From Deltaproteobacteria bacterium (GTDB lineage: Bacteria; Desulfobacterota; Desulfarculia; Adiutricales; Adiutricaceae): a stretch of 7,517 bases of DNA. Position 1 is the stretch's first letter; the number at the start of each line of letters is the position of its first letter. Positions 5,764-7,517 of the stretch are shown in pieces. Under the pieces are notes generated by a model. That model was not told the origin of the DNA, did not search any database, and saw only the letters and a program-made list of their open reading frames with translations. The DNA lies in NCBI GenBank assembly GCA_031269135.1, contig JAISZP010000169.1, forward strand, positions 1-7,517. The letters run 5' to 3'. The position numbers were made by a program, and so were the translations under genes.

Positions 5764-5874
5764 AGAACCAGGTTTATTTACTAATTTCGTTGGCTTTGGT
5801 TTGGACATAGCCGAGACGCGGAATATTGGAGACTAGGTCAATGTTTATTTACTTATTTCATCAGCTAAGGTTTC
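5764..5874. repeat. imperfect direct repeat, two copies about 71 bases apart
   Basis: The block around 5764-5803 (core GTTTATTTACTAATTTCGT, then TGGCTTTGGTTT) is repeated with changes around 5831-5874 (core GTTTATTTACTTATTTCAT, then CAGCTAAGGTTT). The shared anchors are a CTAG-containing left side, GTTTATTTACT-ATTTC and GGTTT at matching distances. The divergence suggests an old duplication or a pair of related binding or end sequences. Confidence 0.5.
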
Positions 5875-6092
5875 TGACCTTAAGTGAATAGTAATTGCCG
5901 CCTTTTATCTGATACGAGGTCTTTTTGAGATCAAGATAAAAACTCGGACACCGTTTCTTTAGCCTATAAATCAATGGAAGGCGCAATTATATTAAAATCA
6001 AGAAATTTTACATTCATTATTTGATGAAATTTTTTTTGCTACACCTTGGGGAAAACAACGAAAGCAAGTAAGCAAAAAATTTATTATTTACC

Positions 6093-6122
6093 ATAAAAAT
6101 CATGCGTAAGCATATTTTTTAT
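6093..6122. repeat. AT-rich hairpin
   Basis: ATAAAAA and ATGC on the left (6093-6105) pair with GCAT and TTTTTAT on the right (6110-6122), giving 7-bp and 4-bp stems separated by a 2-base mismatch, with loop GTAA. It could act as a weak terminator in either direction because T-rich arms flank the stem on both strands. It is the only long-armed hairpin I see between the insertion-sequence gene and the flagellin promoter. Confidence 0.4.
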
Positions 6123-6182
6123 AAAATGTCAAGAAAAAAATTTTTTCCTTTTTTCGTTTGCTGAAATGCTTATAGCATATTG

Positions 6183-6216
6183 ATTTCCGGAAATATACCG
6201 CAATAAAGCTGGCGGT
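6183..6216. repeat. 12-bp palindrome plus short hairpin past the transposase gene
   Basis: ATTTCCGGAAAT (6183-6194) is a perfect palindrome. Three bases on, ACCGC (6197-6201) can pair with GCGGT (6212-6216). On the minus strand these lie 62-95 bases beyond the transposase stop, where the end of the insertion sequence or its terminator would be expected. The element's other terminus is outside the window, so the inverted repeat cannot be identified. Confidence 0.35.
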
Positions 6217-6277
6217 GCGCAAAAATATTAAGGTTGAGTAAAAGGAGAACTGTCTTGGAATTGACTAGGAACCTTAG

Positions 6278-7517
6278 TTAGACCGTTTCAACTTTGCCGA
6301 GCAATTCAACTAACTTTGGAAGGCCCAAACCCAGGGCTCTGAATGCACGAGCTGCTCCTGGTTTTGCCGATGGACGTAGCCTAATTCTTTTGCCGTTTAC
6401 TTCTGCTTCGGTAGTAGTCAGCATTTTCAGGTCTGCGACGACATCATTCCACTCAAGCTTTGGTTCTTCAGGTTTTTTATTTTGTTCCAACGCGTCCATA
6501 AGTGTTTTTCGCAAAAGAATCGCCAAATAACTGCACCATATGTGGCCTCGTATCGTTTCGTCGTTTTGATGAAAAATTGGTCTAGTTTCGAATATAGATT
6601 TTGTAGTCCTAAATATTGTCTCAACACCTAATAATTGTTTATATTGCAAGGCGATTTCTTGCGAAGGCAACTTTAAATCTGTTCTTAATATAAAAATACC
6701 ATCATATTGTTTTTCTTCTTCAATCTTTTGATAATTTACTGCATAATTTTTCTTTGATACAATATAACGCCTAAATCCTTTATTGCCAACTAGTGATTTA
6801 TCGCCATTTTTGATGGCCTCTTCTAATTTTTTAATAATCTCATCTCGTGTATGACGATCCTTTGCTGCCTCTTCGTCATTTAAGCAAACTATATACCTAT
6901 TATCTCCAACGATTACTTCTTTTACCTTTAACGGCGCAGGATCATTTAACTTTGTTCTAGGCGAAACAACCTCTATAAATGGAGAATCATCAGCAAAAAC
7001 TTCTTTCATATCGGGAGCTCTTCTCATTTTAGCTCCTAAAATGTAATTCCAGTTCATATCTTTTAATGCTTCAATTGTATTTTTACTTATCATTCCACGA
7101 TCTGCTACAATGCATACATTGCTGATGTTGAACCGCTTCTTGAGCCTTTCAGAAATTGGAAGCAAGGTCGTTACATCCGCAGTGTTTCCAGGCCAAACTT
7201 CCGTGCAAACGGGAAATCCCATTTGGTCCATTACAACGCCCACTACGACTTGGTTCAAGTCTGGCCGATGATCCTTACTGTGACCACGCCGACCAAGTTC
7301 ATCGCCGCCATTGCCCTCGAAGTAGATGCCGGCGGCATCGAAAAAGAACAGTTGCAATTTAGTGAAAAGATTCCTTCGTTTCGCAAATAACGCTTCTTCC
7401 ATCAGATCTTTGACGCTCCTAACGCCAAATGCTCTTTCAGCCTGTATCGGGGCTTTATTTGAACGGCTCTTGGCCTTCACGTCGGATTGCATCTCTGGGA
7501 CTCTTTCAAATTCATGG
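6278..7517 (-). CDS. IS1634-like (IS4 superfamily) DDE transposase, N-terminus outside window
   Basis: Cut-and-paste transposase of an insertion sequence. At least 404 residues are visible from an internal ATG at 7492. The frame continues without a stop (HEFERVPE before that Met) to the window edge, so the true start lies beyond it. IS1634-type proteins are usually around 550-600 residues, so roughly the first quarter to third is missing here. Numbering from the Met at 7492, the catalytic triad is readable: D52 in LFFFDAAGIYFE, D131 in VADRGM, and E291 in YKQLLGVETIFRTTK, which has the IS4-type Y-x-x-x-x-x-x-E-x-x-x-x-x-x-K spacing. HSKDHRPDLNQVVVG (71-85), FPVCTEVWPGNTAD and the C-terminal IRGHIWCSYLAILL are typical of the family. 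The visible part has no frameshift or stop, so the element could be active. GC content varies strongly along the gene. It is divergent in composition from rseP and flagellin, consistent with transfer. Confidence 0.9.
   Translation of the reverse strand, partial: HEFERVPEMQSDVKAKSRSNKAPIQAERAFGVRSVKDLMEEALFAKRRNLFTKLQLFFFDAAGIYFEGNGGDELGRRGHSKDHRPDLNQVVVGVVMDQMGFPVCTEVWPGNTADVTTLLPISERLKKRFNISNVCIVADRGMISKNTIEALKDMNWNYILGAKMRRAPDMKEVFADDSPFIEVVSPRTKLNDPAPLKVKEVIVGDNRYIVCLNDEEAAKDRHTRDEIIKKLEEAIKNGDKSLVGNKGFRRYIVSKKNYAVNYQKIEEEKQYDGIFILRTDLKLPSQEIALQYKQLLGVETIFRTTKSIFETRPIFHQNDETIRGHIWCSYLAILLRKTLMDALEQNKKPEEPKLEWNDVVADLKMLTTTEAEVNGKRIRLRPSAKPGAARAFRALGLGLPKLVELLGKVETV
6278..7517 (-). mobile_element. 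insertion sequence, IS1634 family, partial at window edge
   Basis: The element is inferred from its transposase. Its transposase-3' end must lie somewhere below 6278, perhaps within 6180-6277, but without the opposite end neither the terminal inverted repeat nor the target duplication can be defined. The coordinates therefore cover only the coding part. It sits about 1 kb upstream of the flagellin promoter, in the same orientation as flagellin. Confidence 0.75.

Larger units (their letters stand above)
5438..6277. other. very AT-rich region without recognisable genes
   Basis: GC content falls sharply at about 5440. For example, bases 5461-5520 hold 12 G/C of 60 and 5581-5640 hold 11 of 60, whereas 1021-1080 within rseP holds 33 of 60. 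Stops are frequent in all frames, and I see no tRNA-like or protein-like stretch. It contains a 15-bp tandem duplication, an imperfect direct repeat about 45 bases long, an AT-rich hairpin, a 12-bp palindrome and the non-coding end of the insertion sequence. A decayed region or an accumulation of old insertion ends would fit; the sequence does not prove either. Confidence 0.6.

Noticed and set aside
5438..6277. CRISPR array or tRNA cluster in the AT-rich gap
   Set aside because: There are no regularly spaced repeats beyond the pairs listed, and no T-loop or acceptor-stem pattern was found on either strand.
7156..7362. plus-strand frame opposite the transposase
   Set aside because: It is a Cys/His/Arg-rich antisense reading of the conserved catalytic region, a typical shadow frame.

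Overview
The window looks like a chromosomal segment of a flagellated Desulfobacterota (Deltaproteobacteria), most like Desulfovibrionales. This rests mainly on the flagellin: its N-terminus (IVLNHNMPA), the GLKIHFGAGN-x-EAEDYY segment after the first conserved domain, and the SRISDVDVATEMT C-terminus resemble Desulfovibrio-type flagellins. The adjacent rseP-tsaB pair is also compatible. The placement comes from family resemblance read by eye, not from a search.

Layout. Bases 1-329 hold no recognisable gene, but contain a three-copy TAGACCATCT repeat, a strong GC-rich hairpin and a likely promoter. A two-gene plus-strand operon follows: rseP (site-2 intramembrane zinc protease) and tsaB (tRNA t6A biosynthesis), 3 nt apart, ended by a strong hairpin terminator at 2542-2579. 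Convergent to it, on the minus strand, is a flagellar unit: a large flagellin gene (start best placed at 5121) followed 36 nt downstream by a gene for a 206-residue soluble, helical protein I do not recognise. The flagellin is preceded by an almost ideal sigma-28 (FliA) promoter at 5187-5213, so these two genes are probably late, class III flagellar genes.

From about 5440 to 6277 the composition drops abruptly to very AT-rich DNA (about 20% GC in individual 60-base lines, against about 55% within rseP). This stretch has no convincing gene but holds a perfect 15-bp tandem duplication, a longer imperfect direct repeat and several hairpins or palindromes. On its far side is the C-terminal part of an IS1634-like (IS4-superfamily) DDE transposase on the minus strand. 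It has no stop codon before the right edge of the window, so the insertion sequence continues outside.

The first operon is housekeeping (envelope stress proteolysis and tRNA modification), the second is motility, and the AT-rich DNA plus transposase form an accessory flank upstream of the flagellin promoter. I found no clear novel defence or mobile system. The items most worth a second look are the unknown gene downstream of flagellin, the cysteine-containing enlarged flagellin variable region, the overlap of a plus-strand terminator-like hairpin with the flagellin promoter, and the structured AT-rich region.
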